Of a DNA stretch of 64,000 nucleotides, positions 35,110 through 47,558 are shown piece after piece (position 1 is the first letter of the stretch; each line of letters starts with the position of its first letter). The stretch covers positions 508,358,815 through 508,422,814 of the forward strand of contig CM077115.1 in NCBI GenBank assembly GCA_039619475.1. Direction: 5' to 3'. The position numbers and the translations under genes were made by a program. The notes beneath the pieces are model-generated. The model did no database searches and had not been told where the DNA came from. It worked only from the letters and a program-made list of their open reading frames with translations. Source of the stretch: Icerya purchasi. Its lineage: Eukaryota > Arthropoda > Insecta > Hemiptera > Monophlebidae.

Positions 35110-35262
35110 GCGAAAGAAATTAAAAAGTTAGGGATATCACAAGGACCAGCGTTGGGCCGCTACTATTTGTACTAGCTTTAAGCGATTTACAGTATTTAAT
35201 CAAAAATACCCACCGAACTATTCGATATTTGCAGCTGATCTAGCTTATTACGTACGAGGAAA
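35110..35262 (+). pseudogene. LINE RT fragment (motifs B-C)
   Basis: The frame reads KLGISQGPALGPLLFVLALSD, the RT motif B block (GiPQGS.lgPlLF...lnDl). In a shifted frame, IFAADLAYYVRGN follows at the place of the YADD catalytic motif, with Asp-Asp reduced to Ala-Asp. It stops abruptly at about 35262, where an endonuclease block of a second element begins. No RT sequence of this element is seen to the left. Confidence 0.7.
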
Positions 35263-37690
35263 TATAAAGGCGGAGTAGCTATTACTGGTACGAAAAGACT
35301 TATTTTGTTTAAAAATTCCCACGCCAGAGACAGGGCAAATTCAATCGCTAGGAGCAGCAGTTGAAATAGGAAAAGAGCTGCTCTACATTTATGTAGTATA
35401 AAGACCCCCTACAATACCGAAAAGCTTTTGAAAATGAAGTTAAACAGCTATTAAATACAAATAGACAGGTTCTAGTTATGGGAGATCTAAACGCGAAACA
35501 CACTGCCTGGAACAACTTCAATTCTAATGTGGCCGGTTAATACTACTAAGCTTAGCAACAATAAGTAACCTGCAAATAAATTTCCCTTTTGCACCAACAT
35601 TCTTTCCTATAAATACGGCAAATAAACCAAGTTCCCTTGATATAGTTATTTCGAAAAATTTTAATAATTTTACAACCCCGAAATCGAAAGGAAACTTGTC
35701 CTCTAATCACACAGTCCAATCGCAATTTAATCAAATGCACTTTAATCAACTCGTGCCAGAATTTGACTATAATAAAGCAAAATGGAGAAGGACTACAAAA
35801 ATCAGAAACACAAATAACCTATAACACTAAACACTACTACAAATGAAATAAATAAATATATATATTAAATATTTCAATTATATTATAATACTATCCGCGG
35901 CAAAAAATCACATACCGTTAAAATCTCCGAATAAAAAGTAACAAGAGAAATATCGAGCAATACAGCAACCTTAATTAAAATTAAAAACTTTATTAGGAAA
36001 ATAATTCAAAAAAAAAAACAAATAACATCGCAGAGTCATATATAAAACAATATACAATCATTTATGTAAACTAAATTAATCACAGAGAGAAATAACCGCA
36101 GTGGAATCAATTTTTAAAAAGACTAACACCGAAGGATAACTCTTTATGGAAACTGAATAAATATTTTCGCAGGAATCATGCGGAACTGCCGCCGATCAAA
36201 ATACCAAATACAAACAATGAATTATGATCCCGAAAGTAAAGCTAAAATTTTAATAGAACACTTTAGCAAACTATCAAAGATTATCTACTCGTAATCATTT
36301 AATGAACGTCAGAAGAGTTCTATCAAATAATTACTGCGTGACAAAAAAAGGCAACATATAATTACATAACTAGACGCAAGGAGGGTTTAATACACTTATA
36401 AAAAGTCTAAAAAACACAAATTCTGTAGAACACGATAAAATTAGCGTTAAAATGATAAAGAATTTACCGACAAATGACTCTCGTGTGCTTATTCAGCTCA
36501 TGTTTTAGATTATGCTATTTTCCGTTACAATGGAAAGTCTCACAGACAGTGGTAATGATGCTTCCCTGGCCGAAAACATACGCCCCATCAGCTTACTAAG
36601 TAATATAAGTAAATTATTCGAAAATATTATACTAACAAGATTAAGAAAGCACAGTGATGAAAATAATATAATATGCGATAATCAATTTGGTTTCCGACCT
36701 AAACTTAGTACAACCGTGTATACAACTAACTAAAACCTGTGATAAAACTACCGACAATTTTAGTCTAAACAAACATACAGGAGTGTATTACTGATAGATA
36801 TCGAAAAAGCTTTCGACACCACATGGATAGAAGGGTACAATATTTTGAATTAATTCAGCTTATTTTTTAATGCGTATAATAAAATCATATCCTTTAAACA
36901 GAAAATTTTATGTCAAACTGAATAATTATGAGTCACCCAAAGAGCATATAACTGCTGGTGTACCGCAAAGGAGCATTTTAAGACCGTAGTTATTTATATA
37001 ATATATATTTAAACGACATTCCTAAAATCAAGTAGTCTGTAATATTATGCAGATGATACTGCAATAGTAGCTATAGAACAGACGCAATAACAAATAGACA
37101 CAGGAAAGAGTATTAAATACGATAATAAAATATTTTAAAAAGTGGCAGATTAAAATAAACAGCAATAAAACAGAAGCCATTTTATTAACTAGAAAACGAC
37201 CACGTATACGAAAAGAAGTAAACATCCAAAATAGACAGGTGGAATAATGGAAGGATGAAATCCAGTACACCTAGGTGTAATATTCGATAAAAGATTATCA
37301 TTCACGAAACTTATCAAAAATAAAGAGTTATAAAAGCTCAGAAAGAGATATTTGTTCCCTATAGAGCCATACTTTAATAGGAAATCGCATTTAACACCTG
37401 ATTATTATCTACAAACAAATCATCCTTCCCGAAATACTATATGCGGTAATAATTTCGTCGTCTAGCAGTTAAATTATTTTGTTCAAGTACTCGAAAGAAT
37501 TCAAAATCACTGTCTACGAATAGAGTATACTATAAATAAACCGCGATACACTAACATCAACACTATATGCGTGAATATGTAAAAATACCCCGTACATTCA
37601 GGAGAAATAGTAATTACAGAGAACACACGGAAATTTTTTCAAACGTACACTAGTGCATCTGACTTTTAATATCAATAAATAATATAGGTT
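35263..37690 (+). pseudogene. Jockey-like endonuclease-RT polyprotein, broken
   Basis: The endonuclease C-terminus shows SNHTVQSQFN and FDYNKAKWRRT. The RT start is GGFNTLIKSLKNTNSVEHDK and KMIKNLP (36.38-36.47 kb). The best open piece, 36512-36733, has NIRPISLLSNISKLFENIIL and DNQFGFRPKLSTT. Then come VLLIDIEKAFDTTW (motif A, 36.79 kb), TAGVPQRSIL (motif B, 36.95 kb), and YADDTAIV (motif C intact, 37.04 kb). LPEILYAV and PRYTNINTICVN near 37.4-37.57 kb correspond to the post-RT region. Many stops and frameshifts separate the blocks, although both catalytic Asp of motif C survive. Confidence 0.8.
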
Positions 37691-37700
37691 CTTACGATTA
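35263..37700 (+). mobile_element. Decayed Jockey-clade LINE, 5'-truncated in endonuclease
   Basis: The pieces lie in order on the plus strand. Endonuclease comes first: GGVAIT at 35268, PETGQIQSLGAAVEIGKELL, and VLVMGDLNAKHTAWNNFNS at about 35475. RT and a C-terminal half follow. There is no poly-A that can be fixed; recognisable sequence fades after about 37690. It is of the same clade as the element at 1-2570 but on the opposite strand, and too diverged to say whether the family is the same. Confidence 0.75.
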
Positions 37701-38848
37701 TCAAAGCCTAAAACTTAGATAAAAAAAATATAAACATAGAAAAGGATAAAGCACATACTATTGACACTTAGCGGAATAATTCAATGAACCACTTGCGTGT
37801 CTGGCTATTGCATAATGTCTATACATTTTGTATTTCGTATTAATGTTATGCAAGTTGCGAATTTCGATTTCTCGTACGTAATATTCGTTATCGAGTAAAT
37901 TAGTATAAATCTTCCTTAATCTTCTGGAAGGGTTACTTGCGCAAGTTTATTGTTTTTCCCGCAAACTTTAATTATGTACGAGACTAATAATAAGTAGATT
38001 TACAACAAACATGCTCCTATTCGGTAAGACACGCTCGTTTTCGGCACGGATAAAACAAAATCTAAATGTGTTATATTACTAGTGTTGTGTTTCGGTTAAA
38101 TTAGAAGATAATAATAATGTCAATCACAGGTAGCAACACTGTTGAGATAATAAGTTGGGTTATCACCTGATTAGCGAAAAGGCTTTTGTCTCGTGTTGCG
38201 TGTGGCGAGTCAGGTTAGACACGTTTTGGCTGATGAACCGAGTTGACGGTGACACCATCGACGAAAAAAAAAATATGAGTGAATTTCTAGTTATTAAAAT
38301 TGCATTGTGAATTTTCTTTGTATAATCCGCAATAATTTACTTAAAGTAAGAGAACGTTGGAACAGTCATTTGCAGCAGAAAAAGAAAAAATCCTTACAAC
38401 TAAGGTAAGATCCCGCACCAATAGCTCTAATTGATAATAACAATTGTTGAAACGTTTCCTGAAGTGAAAAAACATAAGAAACGAAGCGGTAGCCGGTTAG
38501 GATTTTCGAGACTCGTCATCGTGATATTCACCGACAGGAACCGGAATAAGGACGATTGAATAGCAAGTTTTTCCGCTTGTTATGTATATTATCGATGTAT
38601 ATTAATTGTGTTTGTAATCAATTGTTCAGGTGAACTGTGCGCTGCGATCGATGTGGGTGTGAGTAGTGTATGTGCGCAGCGTATTTATTTTTAAATAGCT
38701 CTCGCGTCGAAAAATCTAGTCTGCCGCAAAATCAAAGTAAATAACCAGTCGTTAAAGTAATTGTTCTTTGTATACATAATTTTTCGGAAGTCAATATATC
38801 TTAATATATATACATAAAATCGATCTAGTAATTATTTCCGTCGATGGC
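37701..38848. other. No gene recognised
   Basis: AT-rich, slightly more GC and CpG near 38.15-38.25 and 38.5-38.7 kb. No ORF of interest. Confidence 0.5.
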
Positions 38849-39507
38849 GGCCGACATCGCGGGGACACACAAATTGCGCACCAAACCCTAACACAGTGAC
38901 AAGTCACACACGAATTCCGCACCAGACCCGAAATAGCCCACCCGCTGACAACTCGAATTGCGCACCGCCTTTAAAGAAAATACTCCGATTTTATAAAAAA
39001 ATAAGTAAAAGTCGCTCTTTCAGTGACTTCCAAAATGTGTTATCGTAATGAAACGCGTTTACTATTTGGAATAATAACCGAACTAAATTTCAGTCGATTA
39101 AAAAAGCCTTTAACGTTTGCGAAAAATAGGCTACTATCCCGTTAGCAGTACGATTGTTATTCGAAATATTTTTAACAACCTCTAGGGAACATACACATAT
39201 TTAAAGAAATGTTGCCTAAAATAGAGTGTAATTTTTGCACGAATATTATATAAAATAACGTAAATTACCATAATATTTCTAACTGAATCAGTAGAATTTT
39301 CAGCGCACGGCATATTATGTTTCATGAAGCTTCTATTTCACATTAATACAAAATACTTTCAAATCAACTGATTAATTTTCCTTAAAATCATAAATGTGAC
39401 CATGTAAAATTTTCGAGTTTGACAAATTAGTATCTATTATTATAATATAGAGTTACTTACGAGTTTGAGGGAACCGAGTTTCGGGAAAGTTTCAGTTCGT
39501 CGAAAAT

Positions 39508-39693
39508 TTGCAATTACTTCAAACCGATACATATGTTAAAATTAATAGTTTTCAGCAAGAAATAGTTCCAATAAAACATAAAAATATAAAGTACAAACTG
39601 GATTTTATAACTAAGAAATTAGCCCAGTTGCAATCTGGGGAAATAGATAGGTTGCATTTCGTGAAACGCTGTTCCTATAAAGCAGCTGTATAG
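39508..39693 (+). other. Small ORF inside the element, function unknown
   Basis: This 62-codon frame encodes a charged, Gln/Lys/Ile-rich peptide with no signal peptide, membrane segment or known domain. It is one of the few non-low-complexity frames in the 38.86-41.78 kb element. It may be chance; no function is proposed. Confidence 0.2.
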
Positions 39694-39848
39694 CTTCCCT
39701 ACGTCGTAATAGTTTATTTGTAGTTTTATTTTAAATTTTATAATAATGTTTATATTTACTTATTAGGTTAAATTTAATTCACATTTTTATTTATCATACA
39801 GTAACAAAAAAATCTGATGGCTTCATTCTATTTATCTGTTCTTTTATT

Positions 39849-40255
39849 TATTTATTTATTTATTATATTTACAAGTCGCTTTTGGACTACAAGGTCATTA
39901 GCGACTACGGTTTTACAGATAATTATAAAATTTTATATTCAATATTTGAAAATGAGCGGAACAAAAAAGAAAAAAAAACAACAAAAAATTAGCTGAAGGC
40001 TGGGGAAGTAAGATCAGTTGGAATACTGAGAGATGTCTTTGAGGAAGGCTACGATTTTTTTACACTTCTCGGCGTCCGAAAACATCTCTGGAGGAAGGCC
40101 GTTGGTAATACCCGCTTGTTGTCTGGTGGCCTGCTGGTAGTGATTACACTCGATCAAAAGATGCCTCACCGATGATATAGGCACGTTGCAGCGTTGACAC
40201 AGGTTGGGCGGTTTTTTAGATATGAGGAACGAATGGGTCAAGTTTGTGTGTCCAA
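39849..40255 (-). mobile_element. I-like LINE scrap (family C) with (TAAA)n tail
   Basis: The minus-strand frame 40014-40241 reads LTHSFLISKKPP-type sequence, then CQRCNVPISSVRHLLIEC, a CCHC tail (C-x2-C-x8-H-x4-C) at the C-terminus of I-group polymerases. Its 3' UTR ends with GCTAATGACCTTGTAGTCC and then (TAAA)n, seen as (TTTA)n at about 39843-39868. TCTTTTATT occurs at 39840-39848 and again at 40256-40264 and may be the TSD, though it overlaps the simple tail. It is a strongly 5'-truncated copy inserted inside the 38.86-41.78 kb element, so younger than it. Confidence 0.75.
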
Positions 40256-41796
40256 TCTTTTATTGATATTATGATTGTACACTATTTACACAGTTTTATT
40301 TTGTCCTTCAGGAAATATTTTTTTTTTTAAATTTTTTTCAAACTCGTCCCAAATTTTGAAAGTTTTTTTACGAAACTGAAATATGGTTTCATTACTTCCG
40401 TGTAATGTTTCCCATTAATACAGAACATGCCCGGGAAAATTTTTTTTTTTTTGAACTTTTAAGTTTCCAGCACCCTCCGGTAATTTAAATTTAAAGCTAA
40501 AATATCGTTATATTTTTCTTTCCAAAGTATCCGTTTATATATTTTCGAAAACTACCTTCCTTTTTCCGTTTTTAGATGCAAATGGGGTTTAAATTAAGTG
40601 CTTATTGGAAATGTTTATTGCGATGCAAAGTTTTTGTTGTTTATTGTATATTTTAAATTTCAGGAATAATATCGGTTGGTGATTCATGCATTTTGAAGTA
40701 ATTTTTAGATAATTTTAAATTTGTCATATTACATATTCTTAACTCGTTGCGCGACTTTTAGCGCTCAGGGGTTAGAAGAGTTGTTCGAACGTTAGCATTT
40801 TCTGAAAGAGCATTTAATACTATTTTTGTATATAGCTCTTTACATTTTAACGTGTAAGCGTCATAATTTTTCCTCATCAAAAAACATCAAAAATTATCAT
40901 CCGGCTTATAATAAGTACATAACAGTAATTCGAAACTGTTTAAATTACTGCTCTATTTTTAATCGTAGAAATAAAATGATGTTTCAAAATTGTTATTTTA
41001 CAGGCGCTTTGTAGAATTCAAACTGTTCTAGAAATATTCATCCCCATAATAAAACTGTTGATAATTGCTTAACATTAATGGTAACACGAAATTAACACTA
41101 AAACGTATATATGAAAGGGAAATATTTTATTAAAAATAATAACTTACAAATAAGGAAAAATTTTATCTGCCGCTATGTCAAAAGGTAGTAGTATAAACGT
41201 TTAATCATAAATATAATTCTTTTGAAACTAGAAAGATAAAAGATCAGAAATGTAGACAATTAGAAGTAAGCTAAATTAGTGAAAGTTGAGCTAACTGATA
41301 AATTGCAAAAGCCAGAATCAATTTTTAATGATTAAAACATAAATATATCACAGTTATTTATCGGAACTACTTGTTTTAAAAAAAAAAAAAATGGAATTAA
41401 AAGTTTAAACAATTACGTATATTTAAAATTAATCTGGCGTATTCTCAAATATTTTTTAATAAACCGTCGTTATACAGGAATGATTTTTAATACATAGACA
41501 GGTATAGAGTATTTTTCATTAGTAGATTAAAAATTAATTGTCAAAAATAGGATACGTAAAAATGTTGAAAGTTATCGAACATTAAAAATATCGTACGATC
41601 AAGCGCCATCAGTTTTGGAAACCCTTAGTCCAGCGAACAGTGATTATGGTCCGAGGGTTTCGTTTTCGTTTGCTTTTTTTATATTTCATGCCTGCAAACT
41701 TCCGGTGCGCAATTCGTGTGTGGAGATTACATACCTTTTTTTAACCATCGACTCAGGTAAATAACGGTGCGCAATTCGAGTGTGGCCGACATCGCG

Positions 41797-42540
41797 ATAT
41801 AAACAAAAACGATTGAGTAATATAAAAAAAAAAACAAAGTTACGGGTCCGCTCATTATACAACGGGGGAAAATGAGTGGAACATAACGCTATATAGAAGT
41901 GTACGAATATACGGTTGTTTATTATTATTTAATACACGAGGAAATAACATCACACAGGTGGAAAAAAAAATTCCGAAGTATTATAACGGAAATTCAAAAA
42001 ATTGACGTACATGCGTTTTACTGAGAGAATTACCCGATATCAAGCTGAAACTAGAGGATGAATTTGTAACTAATAAACATTATTCGAAAAACCTAATTAG
42101 GCTAGAAGCCGCGCGTAGAAAATACGAAATTGACAAGCACGAAATCTCTTAATCTGCTAAAAATGGTACATGGTAAGTCTTAGGGGTCTAACAGAAGCGT
42201 GCTCTTACAACTATAACTCATGACGGATCAATAATGGACTACAGCGCGATTACATAAACGGCGGAATGTACATGTACTCGTAAGAAGCGAATGCAATTCA
42301 TGGGGCGTTCTGTATCAATCCAGTTACAAATTTGCATGCAGAATCATAACATCGCTAAAACACCGACGAACCCAATTATGAAATATTATGTGAAGCTTAG
42401 CGGCAGCAAATCTCATATAAACTACTACTAAAGGTTCCATTCTAATCTAGATAAGGTCTATCGCAACAGAAACAACCCGTTCGAAATTAGATTAACTACT
42501 CTTTAGCTACCTACAAATAAATCGAGTTATCGCCACTCCA
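41797..42540. other. No gene recognised
   Basis: No domain-bearing ORF; AT-rich with scattered CpG. Confidence 0.5.
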
Positions 42541-43192
42541 TCCGAAGCTGCAAATCCGCCCCCTTTGATTAATATTATGCGAACTATAATATGATAAAGA
42601 CCTATTAAATTCAAGGAAAGAGTTATTGGTCGCAGTCAAGGGCGCCGCTCAAATCTCAAATCTAATAACAAGTTACGGCAAATTAAAGCTAGAACATTGG
42701 GAAATATCGCACAAACGGGCGAGAAGAGATTGTATTAAGCGGAATCCGCATAGGCCACACAAAACTGACACACACACGGGGGGGGGGCTCTTAAATGAAC
42801 CTCCACCATTATGTGGATTTTGTGCCATTCGAAATCTATCCACTGATCGTGTCATCACCATAAGCCCAAAACTCAACAAGGAGCGTGAGAAAGCTTTTCC
42901 AGCCCCAGACAAACCGGAAAAATTACTATAGAATAGACGTTTGGTAATGATGAAGCTTCAATGTATTTTTAGATTTTTAAAAACCTGTTCCAGAAGAAAT
43001 GACTTCCCGTTTAATTACATTAAAATTACTTGTAATTATTATTTTTAGGTTTCTAAAATGTGTAAACTGTAGAAGATATAATATAAAATTATCTGTAATT
43101 ATCCGAGTTGTAATGTATAGTAGACGCAAATGACACCTAGGAGTCGAGCGTTTTGAATAAATGTATAATTTGAATTTGAATTAAAATGACAT
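42541..43192 (+). mobile_element. Family B I-like LINE, 3' fragment (second copy)
   Basis: This is similar to the 20.66-21.35 kb copy from AAATCCGCCC (42552) to the tail AATTTGAATTTGAATT (43176 onward), on the opposite strand. It keeps ITSYGKLKLEHWEISH, then in a shifted frame a C-terminal tail (LCGFCAIRNLSTDRV) in which the knuckle His has become Arg. A G-run of about 10 at 42779-42788 lies within the coding part next to ACACAC and probably reflects slippage. The copy is dead. Confidence 0.75.
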
Positions 43193-44640
43193 TTTTCATA
43201 ACAGTATTTCACGGCGCTTCATTAACGACCAGATGTGCTAGAAACGCAACCAGCATGTTACCTTATCAGCGCGTTAATCAACATCGAATTAAATAATAAA
43301 AGCAACAAAAACATATAACTTGTAAAATATAAAACGATAAATTAAATAAAGGAAGACATATTTCTGGTTGACGCTTTTAACGGGAGCGGTACTTTTGAAA
43401 CCATTTTAGTTATAACTGCCGAAAATAATCGGAAAAAGTAAAGGCGAAATTCGTATTTAAGAAAGTCACGGAAGGAGCAAAAACATCCTCAATTACGATG
43501 AAACCGGCGCTGTAAACATGTAAGACAATCATCGATAACTTCTGTATCGTAGAACACATAAATTATAGCCCAAAAACACCGCTTACAAAGAAGCGTACAC
43601 CTACAATATCGAATTGATTTTTATTTAACCTCCACGTCTCCCAACAGGCATACACACATTTAAATATCTCTTATTTAAATTACCTCACCACTAGTAAATA
43701 ATTACGTGAATCTACACATCATTTTGCTGGAAACGATGTGACGCGTATGGTTTAGCGCGGGCTTGTTTTGTAATATCGATTCTTGTGTTGCGTTGATTGA
43801 GTGCATAAACAGAAAATTTCCAAAATCAGCCACATTTACGAACAACAGAGAAAAAAAAAAAACTATTTTTAATCCAAAAAAAAAAAAAAAACTAAAGTCG
43901 TCATGGACGGACATCAAGAACAATTTTGTATTCATGTTAAAATATTCAAAGTATTTAGTTGCACGGCGTACTGTTTTTTTGGTTAATTAGCTAATGAAAA
44001 TCCTGAAAAATTACAAGCATAAATAATGAATTTAAGTGAAAATTCCCGGAAAAGTTTTTATACGATATAATGTTTCGTTATTTTCATTTTAAATAATACT
44101 TTAAAAGAATCTGATTATTGCAAATTTTTACGATCAGGAAACATACTAATTTTTAACCTCTAATTTTGGATCTACTACATTTCGCCGCGATCTAATTTCG
44201 TGGCTAGCTACTTGCTTATTCGTATTCATTTTTCAACTACTGCATAATATTAAGAAATATGTAATAAGAAAAATATACACCAAAACTCAGTTATTTTTAA
44301 GTTGTAATTCGAAGAAAAAAAAATACGTTTTACGTACATATAACTAAAAACGTGAAATCTCGTTGAGATAACATCTGCCCCTTGCCTATTGCTGGTCGGC
44401 AATATACTAGATCACATTTTCTGGAAGACTTCCTTCTATAGAACCTGCTTTTTTTCACTCCAATTCACTTCAAATCCTTTTACTTCGTAACATTCCTGAT
44501 TTGTTTCTTCTCTACCATCTCGATTTTTTATCCGCATTCTAGCTTTAAACTGTGGTAATTTCTTACTTTTTAACCCGGGTCCATGCTTCCGATGAACAAA
44601 AAGTAATGCGACAAACGAACAGTAAAATCACTTTTTTTCG
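43193..44640. other. No gene recognised
   Basis: AT-rich; A-runs at 43852-43862 and 43877-43891 create overlapping ORFs on both strands that look spurious. Confidence 0.5.
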
Positions 44641-44683
44641 GCCGCCCGGCATCTAAATCATCTGACCAGAAACATGGGAAATT

Positions 44684-44960
44684 ATGTGGTCGGCTCACAC
44701 ATCATGGCTGAGATCCATTAAGGTGAGCACTGAGCCTGGCTGGCCACCGATATCCATGTCCCGCAGAGAGTTTGCAGCATTAACTAGACTCCGCATAGGA
44801 CACACAGCAATATCCAACAACTATTTGCTGGAAGGAACATCTCCTCCCTCTGCCTGTTCCATATGCAATTCCCCAATTTCACCGACCGCTGAACACGTTA
44901 TGGATGAGCCATTCTAGATATTTAGCCAGTTTTGTCGATGCTTTCTTTAATTTTTGGAAA
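44684..44960 (+). pseudogene. I/R1-type LINE polymerase C-terminal scrap
   Basis: A 77-codon frame has SRREFAALTRLRIGHTAISN, NYLLEGTSPPSACSIC and a tail C-x2-C-x9-H in which the final Cys is not present (EHVMDEPF then stop). RLRIGHT followed by a Cys-His tail is a hallmark of the region after RNase H in I/R1-group LINEs. It differs from families B and C in detail, so it is a further lineage. The 3' end cannot be fixed. Confidence 0.7.
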
Positions 44961-45387
44961 TAAATCATAAACGAATACGGGACACCGTCAAAAGCATTGA
45001 TTAGCAAATCAACACTATCATTTTCATTTCGCAGTAGTAATTCGGAATGCAACAGAATTTAAAATTCGTACTTTTATTAGTTACATCGGGGTACTTATTT
45101 CCGATGTCACGGGCAAGCGGATATAATTGATAGTTAAAAGCATCGTACCGCCGACAATGAACTTAGGTAATCACTGCAAATTACGTACATGAAGTGAAAT
45201 TATTATAAACTCTAAAACCTTATCAATTCATCAGTATAGACCTCGTTAGGTATTCGCTTAAACGTTTTTATCTATATTCCTACCGATATTTCTTTAATAA
45301 TAGCAACTGCATTGAAACTGCTAAATTGTATGAGGAACAAAAGCGTAGAGATTTATCTAGCGCCGGGATCGGAATACTTTTAAATGC

Positions 45388-45388
<1 letters not shown>

Positions 45389-45447
<59 letters not shown>
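45389..45447. repeat. (TA)n microsatellite, about 29 units
   Basis: An uninterrupted alternating TA tract following GCATTA. It is the longest pure microsatellite in the window. Confidence 0.95.
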
Positions 45448-45452
<5 letters not shown>

Positions 45453-45594
45453 AAAGAGAAGTTTTGATCATTCGCTATTTTTATTACTTCTTGATCTAGC
45501 AAATTTGCGAATTTAGTTCAGTTACCATTCTTGAATCTCCGACGTTTTCTGTAGTTAAGGATATATCAGAATTCTCGCTTTTCTAAGCGCTTGG

Positions 45595-46290
45595 GTTGTT
45601 ACGGCCGAATTGAATTATTACGCGGAAATGATCGCTACTAGCTCAGGTGTGTAAAGAGAAACAGTCCATAAACAGCTCGGATAAATCCCGAAGCGTTTAG
45701 ATTCACAAGATTGATTGCGTGCGACGGATTATTCATTTTAATCGGTGCGCTATCATTTAATAGGTACATATTCGAATTGTTACCGATTTTTAATATTATT
45801 TCTCTTTTACCATTATTTTTGTTACATCCGCGTAAATAATTTAAAGCATTACAATTTCCGTAAAAAATGATTGGAAAACGATCGAGATTATCCAGATTAT
45901 TAAGAATTAACGACGTGTCAGTAGCGCGTTCAAATGGTACTCGTAAGAAACGAGATGGCAAAAGAACATGTGCTAAGATACAGAGCTTGCGTTAGATCTG
46001 GTGATATTACACTGAGGCTAGAAAAAATCATCTGTATTATTTGACGTCTAATACTTAATTAAAATCACCGTCGCTTCTCACCCATCCTCTGTCATCTTTA
46101 CAGAAAGTATAATTGCAAATATTAAGCAGTTTCCCAGCAGATAACCAAGTTTCTGCAAGTATCAAGGTCATGCAAGCATAAAATACTTCCGAATTACATT
46201 TATTCGCATCTCGCGGTAGAATTTTAACCACATTATATAACCAATAAGGAATGAAGAAAAAGAGGAAAACAACTTTCATATTCAATACAG
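45595..46290 (-). pseudogene. LINE endonuclease domain relic
   Basis: The minus-strand frame 46055-46285 has CMTLILAETWLSAGKLLNIC and CNYTFCKDDRG, matching the early endonuclease block (i.LtETWL ... YtifR.DR). Frame 45638-45961 has FPIIFYGNCNALNYLRGC, where GDFNA has become GNCNA, and MYLLNDSAPIK. Near 45600-45632 a shifted frame reads SDHFRVIIQF, the SDH catalytic block. The order is correct for an apurinic-type LINE endonuclease. No RT is recognised further on, so the 3' part is missing. The loss of the Asp in GDFNA makes it inactive. Confidence 0.72.
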
Positions 46291-47554
46291 TTAGCTAGAT
46301 ACGAGTATGACTTGAAACAAATACACGATTATAAGTTAATATCAAAGTATTGCGATATTATTGCAATTAACATACACAATTTTATATTACGCTTTTATTT
46401 CACATGCAATATCTCTGTGTATATCGATACTTATTTTTTATTGGAAATCTTAAAATATTGCTTTTATTAGCTCTGAAACCTACAACATTGTTATTTACCG
46501 GACCAATTCGAAATCCAGAAAAACCTGGTTTGGACATCTTGTCGTTATCAGATTTAGCGAACACGCGTAATTGGTTTGATCTTCACGTATTATTGTAGCC
46601 TTTTGTATTTCGTTTTTCTTCTTAGTTACTTTTCTGTCTACACCGGAAGAACAGAATGACACACACGCATACAGACCGTTTTAAATTTCCGGCTATAGTT
46701 GCAACTATTGCCAATTGCGCATGGTGTATTACAGGATACGTGCGTCAGTAAGCCAAGCAAAACTGAGTCCATATTTTCTTTTTAAACTTCTAATACTAAT
46801 TCTTTTCAGAGACTCGCGCCTTATTGACGCTAAATATTTTCAAATTCAATTACTGCGATCGTCTAATTTCGACGATGTTGCTTTTTTCCATATGTCATCG
46901 AAAATGGCTTTCGAAATTTTCTATATATTTTATTTCCCGGGACCATCACAACCGAGAAATGTCATCTGACATTTTGCCGAAAAGCAGAAGTTTGCTTTTA
47001 AGGTGGAAGAAAAATGTTCGACTTAAACTTACTTGTTGATTAATTGTTATTTGTTCATCTGATAGGGACAGAAACTGACACGTCTCGCTGATACGGATAT
47101 GTCGCAGAATACTCTTCGGGTTCGATCAGAAACCGAATTGTAAAAGGTCTGCGGCATGAGGAAAAATATCATGGCAAGTATAGAGACGATAACGGCTAAC
47201 AGTCTGAGATACTTTTTGCTCGTATAACATAAATCTTTCCGCTGCCAATTTTACATACGAGGAGAAATGAATGGGAGGAAAAGAGATCAAATAAAATCGC
47301 GTTTAACAGAATAGACTATCGATAGGCAACGTGTTAGCCAACGTTCAGTAATAGACAAGATACAATGTTCATAATTTATGGGGGAAAATATTGACGATAT
47401 CAGAAAGAATAAATAGGAAAACGTAGTTATTACTCATTCTCTAAGTGAAAATCTCATAGAAAATATTTTTTCTCGCGGTTGATGGATTTTTAATAAATCT
47501 GACCGGGGCACCTTGTTAAATTCACTAGTATAAACATTAATGAAAGAGCATGGT
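46291..47554. other. No gene recognised
   Basis: Short ORFs such as 46404-46598 and 46715-46969 on the plus strand have no recognised domain. Confidence 0.5.
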
Positions 47555-47558
47555 TTAA

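Larger units (their letters stand above)
38862..41783. mobile_element. Unclassified inverted-repeat element with 13-bp flanking direct repeat
   Basis: GGCCGACATCGCG occurs exactly at 38849-38861 and 41784-41796. Just inside lie inverted termini: ACACACAAATTGCGCACC at 38865-38882 on the left and, as reverse complement of the right end, ACACTCGAATTGCGCACC (16 of 18 identical). The motif recurs inside both ends: left copies near 38908 (CACACGAATTCCGCACC) and 38951 (ACTCGAATTGCGCACC), and a right copy at about 41702 (GGTGCGCAATTCGTGTGTGG). This looks like a non-autonomous DNA transposon of 2.9 kb with subterminal binding-site repeats. No transposase is recognised. A 13-bp duplication does not fit the commonest superfamilies. 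A LINE scrap is nested at 39.84-40.26 kb. Confidence 0.65.

Noticed and set aside
35254..37730. AAATATAAA on both sides of the Jockey element as a TSD
   Set aside because: Nine A/T bases in AT-rich DNA; the 3' end of the element is not defined, so the match is not informative.
43763..43990. Lys-rich ORF over two A-runs
   Set aside because: Produced by poly-A tracts, with an opposite-strand Phe-rich shadow.
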